64,000 nucleotides of DNA from Streptomyces armeniacus (GCF_003355155.1 NZ_CP031320.1:3525367-3589366); one strand, 5' to 3'. Positions 1 through 8,143 are shown, counted from the stretch's first letter. Numbers and translations are program-made. Notes: generated by a model not told the origin, from the letters alone.

Positions 1-872
1 AGGAGGTCGTCGCCGACCTCATCGACGCACGCCGGGCGGCGGGCGAGACGGTGGAGTTCGAGGCCACCGTCACGGAGGTCACCGGCACGGACACGGCCAC
101 ACCGGTGATCCACTACCGGCGGGGCGGCGAAACAGGAGAAGCAGCCGAAATACACGAGCTGCACTGCGACTTCGTCGCCGGCTGCGACGGCTTCCACGGG
201 GTGTGCAGGCCGCCGCAGTCGCGTTCGTACGAGCGCGACTACCCGTTCGCCTGGCTCGGCATCCTGGCCGCGGTGCCGCCGTCCTCCGACGAGTTGATCT
301 ACGCACGGCACGACCGCGGCTTCGCGATGCACAGCATGCGTTCGCCGTCGGTCAGCCGCTTCTACCTCCAGGTGGCGCCGGACACCGACCTCGCCGAGTG
401 GCCGGACGAGCGGATCTGGAAGGAACTCCGCATCCGGCTCTCGACCGACGACGGCTGGCAGCTCACGGAGGGCGAGGTGACGGAGAAAAGCGTCACCGGG
501 ATGCGCAGTTTCGTCAGCGACACCATGCGGCACGGCCGGCTGCTGCTCGCGGGGGACGCCGCGCACATCGTGCCGCCGACCGGCGCGAAGGGCCTCAACC
601 TGGCCGTCTCCGACGCGCAGTTGCTGGGCGAGTCGCTGATCAGCTGGTACGCGGACGGCGACGAGGGCCCGCTGGCCGCTTACTCCGACACCTGCCTGCG
701 GCGGGTCTGGCGCGCGCAGGACTTCTCGTCCTGGATGACGGGGCTGCTGCACCGCAGGGAGGGCGCCGAGTTCGAGCAGCGGGCGCAGCTTGCCCAACTG
801 GCGTACATCTGCCGCTCCACGGCGGCGTCCACGATGCTCGCCGAGAACTACGTGGGCGCGACGGGGATGTGA
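1..872 (+). CDS. pobA: 4-hydroxybenzoate 3-monooxygenase, 3' part (5' end outside window)
   Basis: FAD-dependent aromatic hydroxylase that converts 4-hydroxybenzoate to protocatechuate with NADPH and oxygen in the cytoplasm. The frame is open to the left edge (first whole codon at base 3), so about 289 C-terminal residues are present and the N-terminal Rossmann GxGxxG is missing. Visible family signatures are GCDGFHG near fragment residue 60 and the second FAD motif GDAAHIVPPTGAKGLN near residue 184, followed by the usual helical C-terminus. Family members are about 390 residues, so roughly 100 residues lie outside. It converges on the fkbM-like gene, with a hairpin between them. Identification rests on the PobA-type sequence; another member of the same hydroxylase group is possible. 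Confidence 0.85.
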   Translation, partial: EVVADLIDARRAAGETVEFEATVTEVTGTDTATPVIHYRRGGETGEAAEIHELHCDFVAGCDGFHGVCRPPQSRSYERDYPFAWLGILAAVPPSSDELIYARHDRGFAMHSMRSPSVSRFYLQVAPDTDLAEWPDERIWKELRIRLSTDDGWQLTEGEVTEKSVTGMRSFVSDTMRHGRLLLAGDAAHIVPPTGAKGLNLAVSDAQLLGESLISWYADGDEGPLAAYSDTCLRRVWRAQDFSSWMTGLLHRREGAEFEQRAQLAQLAYICRSTAASTMLAENYVGATGM

Positions 873-957
873 CCCCCGCTCCCGTACGGGGACGGATACG
901 GGACGGGGGGACGCCGTACGACGGGCCCGTACAACGGCCCGTACGACGGGTGCGCCC

Positions 958-985
958 GTCCCGCGCCCGAGCGGGGGCGCGGGAC
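958..985. terminator. Hairpin between convergent pobA and fkbM-like gene
   Basis: An 11-bp perfect stem (GTCCCGCGCCC paired with GGGCGCGGGAC) with a 6-nt loop lies between two genes that converge, so it could terminate both. No U-tract follows, which is usual for high-GC actinomycetes. The rest of the 120-bp gap is rich in CCGTACGG-like words. Confidence 0.5.
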
Positions 986-993
986 CGGGGACG

Positions 994-1764
994 TCACGGC
1001 TGGCGGGTGGCGTACACCATGTAGTAGCGGTAGACCTCGGGCAGTTCGGCGCGCTCCACGACCACCGAGAAACCCTTGCCGTCAAGCGTGTCAATGATCG
1101 TGTCAAGTCGCCCGTCGAGGTCCTGGACCTCGATGACGGCCTGGTCGATGCGGAGCCAGTCCTCGTCGTCCAGGCCCTGCATGACGTCGAGTTCGGCGCC
1201 CTCGACGTCGATCTTCAGCAGGTCGATCTGCTCGCCGGGCGCCCAGTCCCGCAGCACCGTGGAGAGCCGGTCCACCTGGGCCTCGACGTCGAGGCCCGTC
1301 ATCACACGGTCGACCTCGGCCTGGCCGATCTGCTCGACGGTGAGCTCCTGGCCGACCTTCTTCTGCTCCGGGTAACGGGTCGAGTTGCCGGGAACCGCCG
1401 GGTAGAAGGTGAAGTGCACCTTCTCGTTCCGCTGGCCGAGCGCCATCCTGCGGGTGTCGACGCCCTTGACGCCGTGTGCGTCGAGGTTCCGCTGCAGCGC
1501 CTCGTAAATCGGCGGAATCGGCTCCATGGCCAGCACCTGGGCGCCCGGGAACTGCTGCTTGACGAAGAGGGTGAAGAGGCCGACATTGGCACCGCAGTCG
1601 ACGATCCGCGACGTGTCGGAGAGTTTGATCCCGTGCCGGAGATACGTCCGGTCCTCGAAGATCTCCTTGTAGATGAAGCCGACCTCGGAGAACTGTTCAC
1701 CCCCCGCCTGCGGCACGAAGAACGAAACGCCGTCCGCGACCTGTACGGACCTGATCTCAGTCAT
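994..1764 (-). CDS. FkbM-family SAM-dependent methyltransferase
   Basis: Protein of 256 residues with the class I methyltransferase motif IVDCGANVGLFTLFV at residues 54-68 and the downstream acidic LLKIDVEGAELDVMQG motif typical of the FkbM family. These enzymes O-methylate small molecules, polyketides or sugars; the substrate cannot be read from sequence. I chose the ATG at 1764 because a GGGGA purine run lies about 11 nt upstream. The frame extends 13 residues further to an ATG at 1803 with a weaker leader. The gene stands alone between pobA and the sigma-like pair, with no biosynthetic partners visible nearby. Confidence 0.8.
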   Translation of the reverse strand: MTEIRSVQVADGVSFFVPQAGGEQFSEVGFIYKEIFEDRTYLRHGIKLSDTSRIVDCGANVGLFTLFVKQQFPGAQVLAMEPIPPIYEALQRNLDAHGVKGVDTRRMALGQRNEKVHFTFYPAVPGNSTRYPEQKKVGQELTVEQIGQAEVDRVMTGLDVEAQVDRLSTVLRDWAPGEQIDLLKIDVEGAELDVMQGLDDEDWLRIDQAVIEVQDLDGRLDTIIDTLDGKGFSVVVERAELPEVYRYYMVYATRQP

Positions 1765-1983
1765 GATGCGCTCTATCCCCTGCGTTGTGGTTCCGCGGGT
1801 CATCGGCGCCCGCCGTGTCAGCGTGCATCACGCATTACCAGCAATCCCCTCGAATTCCGCCGGTCGGCGATCTCCCGGCGATCTCCCCGCCGAGTGCCCG
1901 CGGCCTGCCCGCGGAGCACGCCGCGCGGCTGAGAACGGGCAGGAACGGGCCCTGGCCGAGGGGGCGTTGGGCGCGCACGGCGC

Positions 1984-2235
1984 TCACCAGTCGTACGACG
2001 GCGGGGTGGTCTGCGAGGGCCGCGCCACCCACGGCTCCGCCGCCAGCGCCCAGACGGTGAAGGCGATCGCGGCGACGAGCAGCACCGTCCAGAGCACGGC
2101 GCGCCACGTGTTGTGCCGGCGCAGCTGCCGCTCGCCGCGGACGAGCGCGCGGGCCGCCAGGTCCACCGGCAGCGGTGCGGGCCGCAGCTCCAGCATGCGG
2201 CGGACCTCGTCCTCCTTGCGGTCGGGGGCGCTCAT
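1984..2235 (-). CDS. Small single-pass membrane protein, partner of sigma-like gene
   Basis: 83-residue protein beginning MSAPDRKEDEVRRMLE, with one predicted membrane helix at about residues 45-66 (AVLWTVLLVAAIAFTVWALA) and a short outer tail. Its start overlaps the stop of the sigma-like gene (ATGA at 2232-2235), so the two are translationally coupled. The cytosolic N-terminus of about 44 residues, the single helix and the coupling suggest a mini anti-sigma factor or sigma-modulating membrane partner. No zinc-binding anti-sigma motif (HxxxCxxC) is present, so this role is inferred from context. Confidence 0.7.
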   Translation of the reverse strand: MSAPDRKEDEVRRMLELRPAPLPVDLAARALVRGERQLRRHNTWRAVLWTVLLVAAIAFTVWALAAEPWVARPSQTTPPSYDW

Positions 2236-2768
2236 GCCGCGCCCTCCACTTCGCGCTGCGTGCCCGTCGCCGTGCGCGCGGGCGTACGCCGCGGCGCCCG
2301 TCCCCGCGGCGGGGGCGCGGCACCGCCGGTGCGCGCGGGCGGGCGGCTCCGCATGGCCGCCGCCGCGCGCCGGCACAGCGCGCGTACGCGCTCGACCGGC
2401 AGCCCGAGCGCCGCCGCGACCTGCTCCTCGGCCACCCCCTCGTACAGCCGCAGCACCAGTACGAGCCGCTCCTGCGGCGGCAGCCGGTCCAGCAGTCCGC
2501 CGCGCGGCCTGCGGTGGCGCCAGGCGGTGCGCGCGAAGCGTGCGGCGAGCTCCTGCCGGGTGCGGTCGTACGGGTCCTCGCCGCGCAGCCGGTCCCAGCC
2601 CGCGTACGTACGGGCCAGCGCGCCGATCAGCAGCCGCTCGGCGGCCGGTGCGGCGCCGGAGCGCTCCCCGGTGAGCAGGGTGGCGGCATGCAGCAGCCGT
2701 CCGCCCGCGCCTGCGACGAACGCCTCGAAGTCGCGGGCCCGGCGGGGATCGTGTCCTGCCTGCGGCAT
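2232..2768 (-). CDS. Divergent ECF sigma factor, SigE-family-like
   Basis: 178-residue protein. Residues 8-35 (FEAFVAGAGGRLLHAATLLTG) resemble region 2 of the small SigE-family sigma factors. The stretch LPPQERLVLVLRLYEGVAEE followed by QVAAALGLPVERVRALCRRA is a good sigma region 4 helix-turn-helix (about residues 98-140). The usual region 2 core with its aromatic and acidic residues is poorly kept, so promoter opening may be altered. I chose ATG 2768 because GGGGGTAGG lies 10 nt upstream; GTG 2774 and ATG 2789 are in-frame alternatives. It overlaps the downstream membrane protein gene by 4 nt. The C-terminal 45 residues are Arg/Pro/Ala-rich and probably disordered. Confidence 0.65.
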   Translation of the reverse strand: MPQAGHDPRRARDFEAFVAGAGGRLLHAATLLTGERSGAAPAAERLLIGALARTYAGWDRLRGEDPYDRTRQELAARFARTAWRHRRPRGGLLDRLPPQERLVLVLRLYEGVAEEQVAAALGLPVERVRALCRRAAAAMRSRPPARTGGAAPPPRGRAPRRTPARTATGTQREVEGAA

Positions 2769-2820
2769 CCGCACGGTACCTACCCCCATCTGTCATGGGA
2801 CGGCAGGCACAGTGATCAAA

Positions 2821-3357
2821 TCAAGAGCCGGGAGTCACCTGGTCCGCGTTCTGCGCGCCGTGCAGCGCCATGTTGAAGCGGGTGAGCAGCGTGCAGAAGA
2901 CGGTGCGTTCCTCCTCGGACCAGCCGTCCGTGAGCAGTTCCATCAGCTCGCGCCGCGAGGACCGCACCTGCTCCAGACGCGCCATGCCGCGCGGCGAGAG
3001 CTGCAGGACGACGGCGCGGCCGTCCTCGGGGTGTGAAGTGCGTTTGACCAGGCCGGAGTCCACAAGCGGGGCGACCTGCCGGGTGACGGTCGAGGAGTCG
3101 ATCCCCATGCCGGCGGCGAGTGCCTTGACGCCCATGGGGCCTTCCAGGTCGAGCCGGTTGAGCAGCAGGTACGCGGCGCGGTCCATGGAGTTGCGGGCCT
3201 GTCCGACGCCGCCGAGGCGGGTCTGCTCCGCGCGCCGCGCGAAGACGGCGACCTGGTGCTGCAGGGCGTCGAGTACGGGTGGTTCGGAGATCTCCGCATC
3301 GGGGACAGCGGAGTCGTTGTCGGGAAGGTCTGTCGTCATGTCCGGGTGCGTGGGCAT
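2821..3357 (-). CDS. MarR-family transcriptional regulator
   Basis: 178-residue protein with a MarR winged helix: helices around residues 60-110 (GPMGVKALAAGMGIDSSTVT) and the wing segment HPEDGRAVVLQLSPRG near residue 120. MarR dimers usually bind a short palindrome in their own promoter and respond to phenolic or other small ligands. A 13-bp palindrome lies about 20 bp upstream of the start. ATG 3357 was chosen; an in-frame ATG at 3339 is possible, and neither has a clear ribosome-binding site. It is divergent from ilvA, but functional linkage to ilvA is not evident. The nearest exporter genes are about 2 kb away. Confidence 0.85.
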   Translation of the reverse strand: MPTHPDMTTDLPDNDSAVPDAEISEPPVLDALQHQVAVFARRAEQTRLGGVGQARNSMDRAAYLLLNRLDLEGPMGVKALAAGMGIDSSTVTRQVAPLVDSGLVKRTSHPEDGRAVVLQLSPRGMARLEQVRSSRRELMELLTDGWSEEERTVFCTLLTRFNMALHGAQNADQVTPGS

Positions 3358-3670
3358 GGCCGGGATGCTCGCTTCTTTGGAAGTTCCAAGTACGTACGAC
3401 CGAAGTGTGGGGCACAGGGTACGCGCCCCGGCCGCCGCGGCGTAGCGCCCTGCAAGAACCCGCAGCGTCCGCCGTACGGGGCCGCGCTGCCGCCGCGCAC
3501 GACCGCCGTACGCGGCGGCGCCGCCCGTACGCGCCCCGGCACGGTGCGTACGCGGGCGGGTGCGGCACGTGCCCGGCGCGCGGCGGGGCCCGGGGCGGGC
3601 GCGGGGCGGCGCGCTCCCGTACGCACCCTCACCGCACGCACTCCCGGGGATGGTGCGCGAGACTGGCGGC
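3358..3670. other. Divergent intergenic region, MarR / ilvA
   Basis: About 310 bp that hold the MarR palindrome near one end. The remainder is very GC-rich and dense in GTACG-containing words and Ala/Arg-like low-complexity repeats. I see no third gene, no RNA gene and no convincing -10/-35 pair for ilvA. Confidence 0.4.
3377..3389. promoter_or_regulatory. Candidate MarR operator (13-bp palindrome)
   Basis: TTGGAAGTTCCAA is a perfect inverted repeat (TTGGAA/TTCCAA around a central G). It is positioned 20-32 bp upstream of the MarR start codon, where an autoregulatory operator would sit. Confidence 0.4.
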
Positions 3671-4927
3671 ATGGTTGACAGCCCCGGCGGGGACCCCGGC
3701 ACTTCCCCCGCCCCTCTCGCCCCTCTCGCCGTATCCGTGGACGACGTCCGCAACGCCCAGAAGACGCTGTCCGGCGTCGCCCGCTCCACGGCCCTGGAGG
3801 GCAGCCGCCACCTCACCGCCCTGGTCGGCTCCCCGGTCCAGCTGAAGTGCGAGAACCTCCAGCGCACGGGCTCGTTCAAGCTGCGCGGCGCGTACGTCCG
3901 CATCGCCGCCATGCCCGCGGAGGAACGCGCGCGCGGCGTCGTCGCGGCGAGCGCCGGCAACCACGCGCAGGGCGTCGCCCTCGCGGCCTCGCTGCTCGGC
4001 GTGCGCTCGACGGTGTTCATGCCCGTCGGCGCCCCGCTGCCGAAGGTCGCCGCGACCCGGGACTACGGCGCGCAGGTACGGCTGCACGGCCAGGTCGTCG
4101 ACGAGACGCTGCGGGCGGCGCAGGAGTACGCGCGGGAGACGGGCGCTGTGTTCATCCACCCCTTCGACCACCCCGACGTGGTGGCGGGGCAGGGCACGGT
4201 CGGGCTGGAGATCCTCGAGCAGTGCCCGGAGGTCCGCACCATCGTCGTCGGGGTCGGCGGCGGCGGGCTGGCGGCCGGCATCGCGGTGGCGGTCAAGCAA
4301 CTGCGCCCGGACGTACGGATCGTGGGCGTGCAGGCGGAGGGCGCCGCCGCGTACCCGCCCTCGCTGGCGGCGGGCGCCCCGGTGGCACTGGACGCCGTGT
4401 CGACCATGGCCGACGGGATCAAGGTGGGGCGGCCCGGCGACGTGCCCTTCGCGATCATCAACGACCTGGTGGACGAGGTCCGTACGGTCTCCGAGGACGC
4501 GCTGTCCAGCGCGCTCCTGCTGTGCCTGGAACGCGCCAAGATGGTCGTCGAACCGGCCGGCGCGAGCCCGGTGGCCGCGCTGCTCACCGCTCCCGGCACG
4601 TTCGAGGGGCCGGTCGTGGCGGTGCTGTCCGGAGGGAACGTCGACCCGCTCGTACTCCAGCGGACGCTGCGGCACGGCATGGCCGCGGCGGGCCGCTACC
4701 TCTCGCTGCGGCTCCGGCTCACCGACCGCCCGGGCGCTCTCGCGGCGCTCCTGCACGAACTGTCCGAGGCGGACGCGAACGTCCTGGACGTGAGCCACGT
4801 ACGCACCGACTCCCGGCTCGGCGTGGACGAGGCGGAGGTCGAACTGCGCCTGGAGACGAAGGGCCCGCAGCACTGCGCGGACGTGGCCGGCGCGCTGCGC
4901 TCGGCGGGCTACAAGGTGATCGGCTGA
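3671..4927 (+). CDS. ilvA: Threonine ammonia-lyase (threonine dehydratase)
   Basis: 418-residue PLP enzyme that deaminates threonine to 2-oxobutanoate, the first committed step to isoleucine. The PLP lysine is in SFKLRGAY (Lys70) and the phosphate-binding glycine loop is VGVGGGGLAAG near residues 194-204. Residues from about 335 (SLRLRLTDRPGALAALLHEL) form the ACT-like C-terminal domain seen in the shorter, single-regulatory-domain class. ATG 3671 fits the family N-terminus; the open frame extends upstream only through low-complexity sequence. The gene stands alone and is followed by one arm of a Streptomyces-type inverted-repeat element. Confidence 0.93.
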   Translation: MVDSPGGDPGTSPAPLAPLAVSVDDVRNAQKTLSGVARSTALEGSRHLTALVGSPVQLKCENLQRTGSFKLRGAYVRIAAMPAEERARGVVAASAGNHAQGVALAASLLGVRSTVFMPVGAPLPKVAATRDYGAQVRLHGQVVDETLRAAQEYARETGAVFIHPFDHPDVVAGQGTVGLEILEQCPEVRTIVVGVGGGGLAAGIAVAVKQLRPDVRIVGVQAEGAAAYPPSLAAGAPVALDAVSTMADGIKVGRPGDVPFAIINDLVDEVRTVSEDALSSALLLCLERAKMVVEPAGASPVAALLTAPGTFEGPVVAVLSGGNVDPLVLQRTLRHGMAAAGRYLSLRLRLTDRPGALAALLHELSEADANVLDVSHVRTDSRLGVDEAEVELRLETKGPQHCADVAGALRSAGYKVIG

Positions 4928-4950
4928 GAAGGCCCAGGCCACGCGATCCA

Positions 4951-4990
4951 GCCCGTCCGGCGATTGAGGACGGCCCTCAGCCACGACGAG
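4951..4990. repeat. Streptomyces intergenic inverted-repeat element, single arm (copy A)
   Basis: Contains GCCCGTCCGGCGATTGAGGA at 4951-4970, then CGGCCCTCAGCCACGA. The same arm recurs at 20875 and 31674 in this window, each time paired with a reverse-complement arm. Here the second arm is absent or decayed. It lies just after the ilvA stop, where it may act in 3'-end formation. Confidence 0.75.
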
Positions 4991-5055
4991 CCCGCGCCCG
5001 GCGGACTCCTGTTCTGGGCATGCCCGTCGTCCGTGTAGTCACAGCCCACCCCGAC

Positions 5056-5070
5056 TCACGACTGTCGTGA
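5056..5070. repeat. Short perfect palindrome upstream of the ABC exporter
   Basis: TCACGACTGTCGTGA (TCACGA/TCGTGA, 3-nt spacer) lies about 170 bp upstream of the exporter promoter. A TATCGCGTC half-site matching the promoter palindrome lies just after it at 5075-5083. It could be an auxiliary regulatory site. Confidence 0.3.
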
Positions 5071-5224
5071 GGTGTATCGCGTCCACCGAAGGGGCACTCG
5101 TACGCGCGGCCGACAGCCACCCGGTACGTCCCTGGTGCGCCCAACCTCCGGTCAAACGAACCCTTGACCAGTCATGACAATTCCTGACTCAGGCGAGTCA
5201 CATTTCGCGACTGTCGCAAGTCGC

Positions 5225-5253
5225 TTGACGCGATATATCGCGTCGTGCATAGT
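5225..5253 (+). promoter_or_regulatory. Housekeeping-type promoter with an 18-bp palindromic operator in the spacer
   Basis: A -35 box TTGACG (5225-5230), an exact 17-nt spacer and a -10 box CATAGT (5248-5253) match the HrdB consensus. A perfect 18-bp palindrome, GACGCGATATATCGCGTC (5227-5244), overlaps the -35 and fills most of the spacer, so a dimeric repressor bound there would block RNA polymerase. Palindromes of this CGATATATCG type recall PadR-family operators, but no PadR gene is visible nearby. The predicted leader to the ATG at 5356 is about 95 nt. Confidence 0.75.
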
Positions 5254-5355
5254 AGTGGATCTGCGGGCGGCGCCACCCCACGAGCGCCGCAGATGCCGGA
5301 CATATTAGGCGTCCGTAAAATCCCTTTCCTCACCACTCCAGACATTGGGGGCCAC

Positions 5356-6405
5356 ATGCCAGGCGCCATCTACGCCGAGGGTCTGGTCAAGACGTTCGGC
5401 GAGGTCAAGGCGTTGGACGGCGTCGATCTCGAAGTCCCCGAGGGCACCGTGCTCGGCCTGCTCGGGCCGAACGGCGCCGGCAAGACGACCGCCGTCCGCG
5501 TGCTGACCACGCTGCTCAAGCCGGACAGCGGCAAGGCCGTCGTCGCCGGGGTCGACGTGCTCAGGCGCCCCAACGAAGTGCGCAGGTCCATCGGGCTGTC
5601 CGGCCAGTTCGCCGCTGTCGACGAGTATCTGACCGGCCGGGAGAACCTGCAGATGGTCGGCCAGCTCTACCAACTCTCCGCGCGCGACGCCAAGAAGCGC
5701 GCGGCCACGCTGCTGGAGCGCTTCCACCTCGCGGACGCCGCGGACCGTACGGCGAAGACGTACTCGGGCGGCATGCGCCGCCGCCTCGACCTCGCCGCGG
5801 CGCTGGTCGTCAGCCCGCCGGTGATGTTCATGGACGAGCCGACCACCGGTCTCGACCCGCGCAACCGGCAGGAACTGTGGGTCGTGATCGAGGAGTTGGT
5901 CTCCGGCGGCACGACCCTCCTGCTCACCACGCAGTATCTCGAGGAGGCCGACCGGCTGGCGCACGACATCGCGGTCGTCGACCACGGCAAGGTCATCGCC
6001 CGCGGCACCTCCGACCAGCTCAAGGCGCGTACGGGCGGCGAGCGCGTCGAGGTCGTCGTGCACGAGCGGGAGCACATCGCGACGGCACGGGGCGTGCTGG
6101 AGGGCTTCGGCAAGGGCGAGTCGGTGGTCGAGGAGCACACCCGGAAGATCACCGTCCCGGTGACCGGCGGCGCGAAGCTGCTCGCGGAGGTCATCCGCGA
6201 ACTCGACGCCAGGGGCGTGGAGATAGACGACATCGGACTGCGCCGCCCCACCCTCGACGACGTCTTCCTCTCCCTGACCGGCCACGTGGCCGAGGTGAGC
6301 GAGACGAACGGCGCCCCGGACGCGGGCGCAGGGGCAGGGACAGGCGCGGGCACCGGCACCGGCACCGGCCAGGACGGCACGGGCGCGAAGGAGACCGCGA
6401 AGTGA
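5356..6405 (+). CDS. ABC exporter ATP-binding protein, DrrA type
   Basis: 349-residue nucleotide-binding subunit of a drug-resistance-type exporter. Walker A is GPNGAGKTT (residues 37-45), the ABC signature is in YSGGMRRRLDLAAAL (from 136) and Walker B is VMFMDEP (156-162). The long C-terminal domain is typical of the DrrA family, and a Gly/Ala/Thr repeat tail follows at about 325-342. ATG 5356 was chosen because GGGGG sits 4 nt before it and the protein then starts at the canonical IYAEGLVKTFG. The frame is open up to GTG 5245, inside the promoter. It overlaps the permease start by GTGA, so both subunits are made from one transcript. Confidence 0.92.
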   Translation: MPGAIYAEGLVKTFGEVKALDGVDLEVPEGTVLGLLGPNGAGKTTAVRVLTTLLKPDSGKAVVAGVDVLRRPNEVRRSIGLSGQFAAVDEYLTGRENLQMVGQLYQLSARDAKKRAATLLERFHLADAADRTAKTYSGGMRRRLDLAAALVVSPPVMFMDEPTTGLDPRNRQELWVVIEELVSGGTTLLLTTQYLEEADRLAHDIAVVDHGKVIARGTSDQLKARTGGERVEVVVHEREHIATARGVLEGFGKGESVVEEHTRKITVPVTGGAKLLAEVIRELDARGVEIDDIGLRRPTLDDVFLSLTGHVAEVSETNGAPDAGAGAGTGAGTGTGTGQDGTGAKETAK

Positions 6406-7265
6406 CCACCACGGAAGGCACGATCGTCGCGCCGGCCGCCCCGCTCGCCAAGGGCGGCATCAGGCAGTCCGTCTCGGACTCCCTGATCATCGCCAAGCGG
6501 AACCTCATCCGGATGCTGCGCATCCCTGAGGTCGTCATCTTCGGGCTGATCCAGCCGATCATGTTCGTGGTGCTGTTCAGCTACGTCTTCGGCGGCTCCA
6601 TCAACCTCCCCGGCGCAGGCATAGACGCGGGGGCGTACCGCGAGTTCCTGATGGGCGGCATCTTCGCGCAGACCGTCACCTTCGCCACGGCGGGCGCCGG
6701 CGCGGGCATCGCCGAGGACATGCACAAGGGCCTCGTCGACCGGTTCCGTTCCCTGCCCATGGCCCGCGGCGCGGTGCTCACCGGGCGAACCCTCGCCGAC
6801 ATGGTGCAGACGGCGCTCACCCTCGTCGTGCTGGCGCTCGTCGCGGTGCTGGTCGGCTGGCGTACGCACGAGAACCTCCTCAAGGTCCTCGCGGGCTTCG
6901 CCCTGCTGCTCCTCCTGGGCTACGCGTTCACCTGGATCGGCGCGCTGATCGGCCTGTCCGTCCGTTCGCCGGAGGCCGCGACCTCGGGCGGGCTGGTCTG
7001 GCTGTTCCCGCTGACGTTCATCTCGAACGCCTTCGTGCCCTCCCAGAACATGCCGTCCCTGCTCCAGCACGTCGCCGAGTGGAACCCGTTCAGTGCCACC
7101 GTGCAGGCGTCCCGCGAGCTGTTCGGGAACATACCGCCGGGGTATCCGACGCCGGACGCCTGGCCGATGCAGCACCCCGTGCTGGCCTCGCTGCTCTGGT
7201 CGGTCGTGATCATCGCGCTGTTCCGTACGCTCGCGGTCCGCAAGTACAAGTCCGCGACCGCCTGA
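6402..7265 (+). CDS. ABC exporter permease, DrrB/ABC-2 type
   Basis: 287-residue integral membrane protein with about six predicted helices. The N-terminal cytosolic segment (SDSLIIAKRNLIRMLRIPEV) and the mid-protein LFPLTFISNAFVPSQNMP segment are typical of ABC-2 permeases of the daunorubicin-resistance group. It forms the membrane path for the adjacent ATPase, probably as 2+2 subunits. The GTG start at 6402 overlaps the ATPase stop. The substrate is unknown; the palindromic operator upstream suggests inducible efflux. Paired hairpins follow the stop. Confidence 0.9.
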   Translation: MTTTEGTIVAPAAPLAKGGIRQSVSDSLIIAKRNLIRMLRIPEVVIFGLIQPIMFVVLFSYVFGGSINLPGAGIDAGAYREFLMGGIFAQTVTFATAGAGAGIAEDMHKGLVDRFRSLPMARGAVLTGRTLADMVQTALTLVVLALVAVLVGWRTHENLLKVLAGFALLLLLGYAFTWIGALIGLSVRSPEAATSGGLVWLFPLTFISNAFVPSQNMPSLLQHVAEWNPFSATVQASRELFGNIPPGYPTPDAWPMQHPVLASLLWSVVIIALFRTLAVRKYKSATA

Positions 7266-7269
7266 GCCG

Positions 7270-7302
7270 CCGGCCGACGGCGACAGATCGGGCGTCGGCC
7301 GG
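7270..7302. terminator. Hairpin after the exporter operon
   Basis: Perfect 10-bp stem (CCGGCCGACG with CGTCGGCCGG) immediately after the permease stop. Confidence 0.55.
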
Positions 7303-7313
7303 GGCAAGCAGCG

Positions 7314-7340
7314 GGGCCGGGCGCGTGCTGCGCCCGGCCC
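7314..7340. terminator. Hairpin between convergent permease and greA
   Basis: Perfect 11-bp GC stem (GGGCCGGGCGC with GCGCCCGGCCC) with a 5-nt loop. Lying between convergent genes, it can serve as a bidirectional terminator, in tandem with the hairpin at 7270-7302. Confidence 0.6.
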
Positions 7341-7358
7341 GTCGTCCACGTCGTGCGG

Positions 7359-7856
7359 TCAACCCTGGTAGGGCTTGGCCTCCAGGATGCGCACCGAGGC
7401 CATCTTGCCGTTCGGCAGCTCGTACTCGACGTCGGTGCCGACCTTCTTCCCGTTCACGCCGCCGCCCAGGGGGGACTGCGGGGAGTAGGTCTCGATGTCC
7501 GAGCTCGCGTACTCGCGCGAGGCCAGGAGGAAGGTCAGCGTGTCGTCCTCGTCGCCGTCGAAGGCGATCGTCACGACCATGCCGGGCGCGACCACCCCGG
7601 TATCGGCGGGAGCCTCTCCCACCTTCGCCGTCTCGAGCAGCTGCGTCAGCTGCCGTACGCGCAGCTCCTGCTTGCCCTGCTCCTCCTTGGCCGCGTGGTA
7701 CCCGCCGTTCTCCCGGAGGTCGCCCTCCTCACGAGCCGCCTCGATCTTCTTGGCGATCTCGGTGCGTGCAGGACCCGACAGGTACTCCAGCTCGGCCTTG
7801 AGCTGGTCGTACGCCTCCTGGGTCAGCCAGGTGACGCTGTCGCTGGTCTGGGTCAC
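7359..7856 (-). CDS. greA: Transcription elongation factor GreA
   Basis: 165-residue protein that binds RNA polymerase and stimulates cleavage of backtracked transcripts. The N-terminal coiled-coil carries the acidic tip (EGDLRENGGYHAAKEEQ, about residues 44-60), and the C-terminal FKBP-like domain ends in the usual basic/hydrophobic strand. The GTG at 7856 is preceded by a strong GAGGAG site 7 nt upstream. The gene is transcribed away from the DUF4307-like gene side and ends facing the exporter operon. Length and motifs are normal for actinobacterial GreA. Confidence 0.95.
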   Translation of the reverse strand: MTQTSDSVTWLTQEAYDQLKAELEYLSGPARTEIAKKIEAAREEGDLRENGGYHAAKEEQGKQELRVRQLTQLLETAKVGEAPADTGVVAPGMVVTIAFDGDEDDTLTFLLASREYASSDIETYSPQSPLGGGVNGKKVGTDVEYELPNGKMASVRILEAKPYQG

Positions 7857-8143
7857 AGGTCGCTCCTCGTCGGTGCTGGGATATAAAGCAACGCCCTACC
7901 CAACAGGCTGCGCCTTGGTGGGCGGGCGGAAACTACGAGCCTAACAATTACGGCGGAAAAGGGAAGAAGGAGAAACAGAAAGTCAGGGTCCGGTCACTTC
8001 TCGTCACCGACGGTCCCGGGCCCGGCGGTTGCGCGGCTTGCGCACCGCGGGCGCCGTACGAGCCGTGCCAGCCGTACGCGCGCCGGTGCGCACCATACGC
8101 GAGCGGTGCAGGAAGTGTGCGCGAAGCGTGCGCGAGCGCGGCC

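Noticed and set aside
5245..5355. Upstream extension of the exporter ATPase to GTG 5245
   Set aside because: This start lies inside the predicted promoter and lacks a ribosome-binding site; ATG 5356 has one and gives the family N-terminus.
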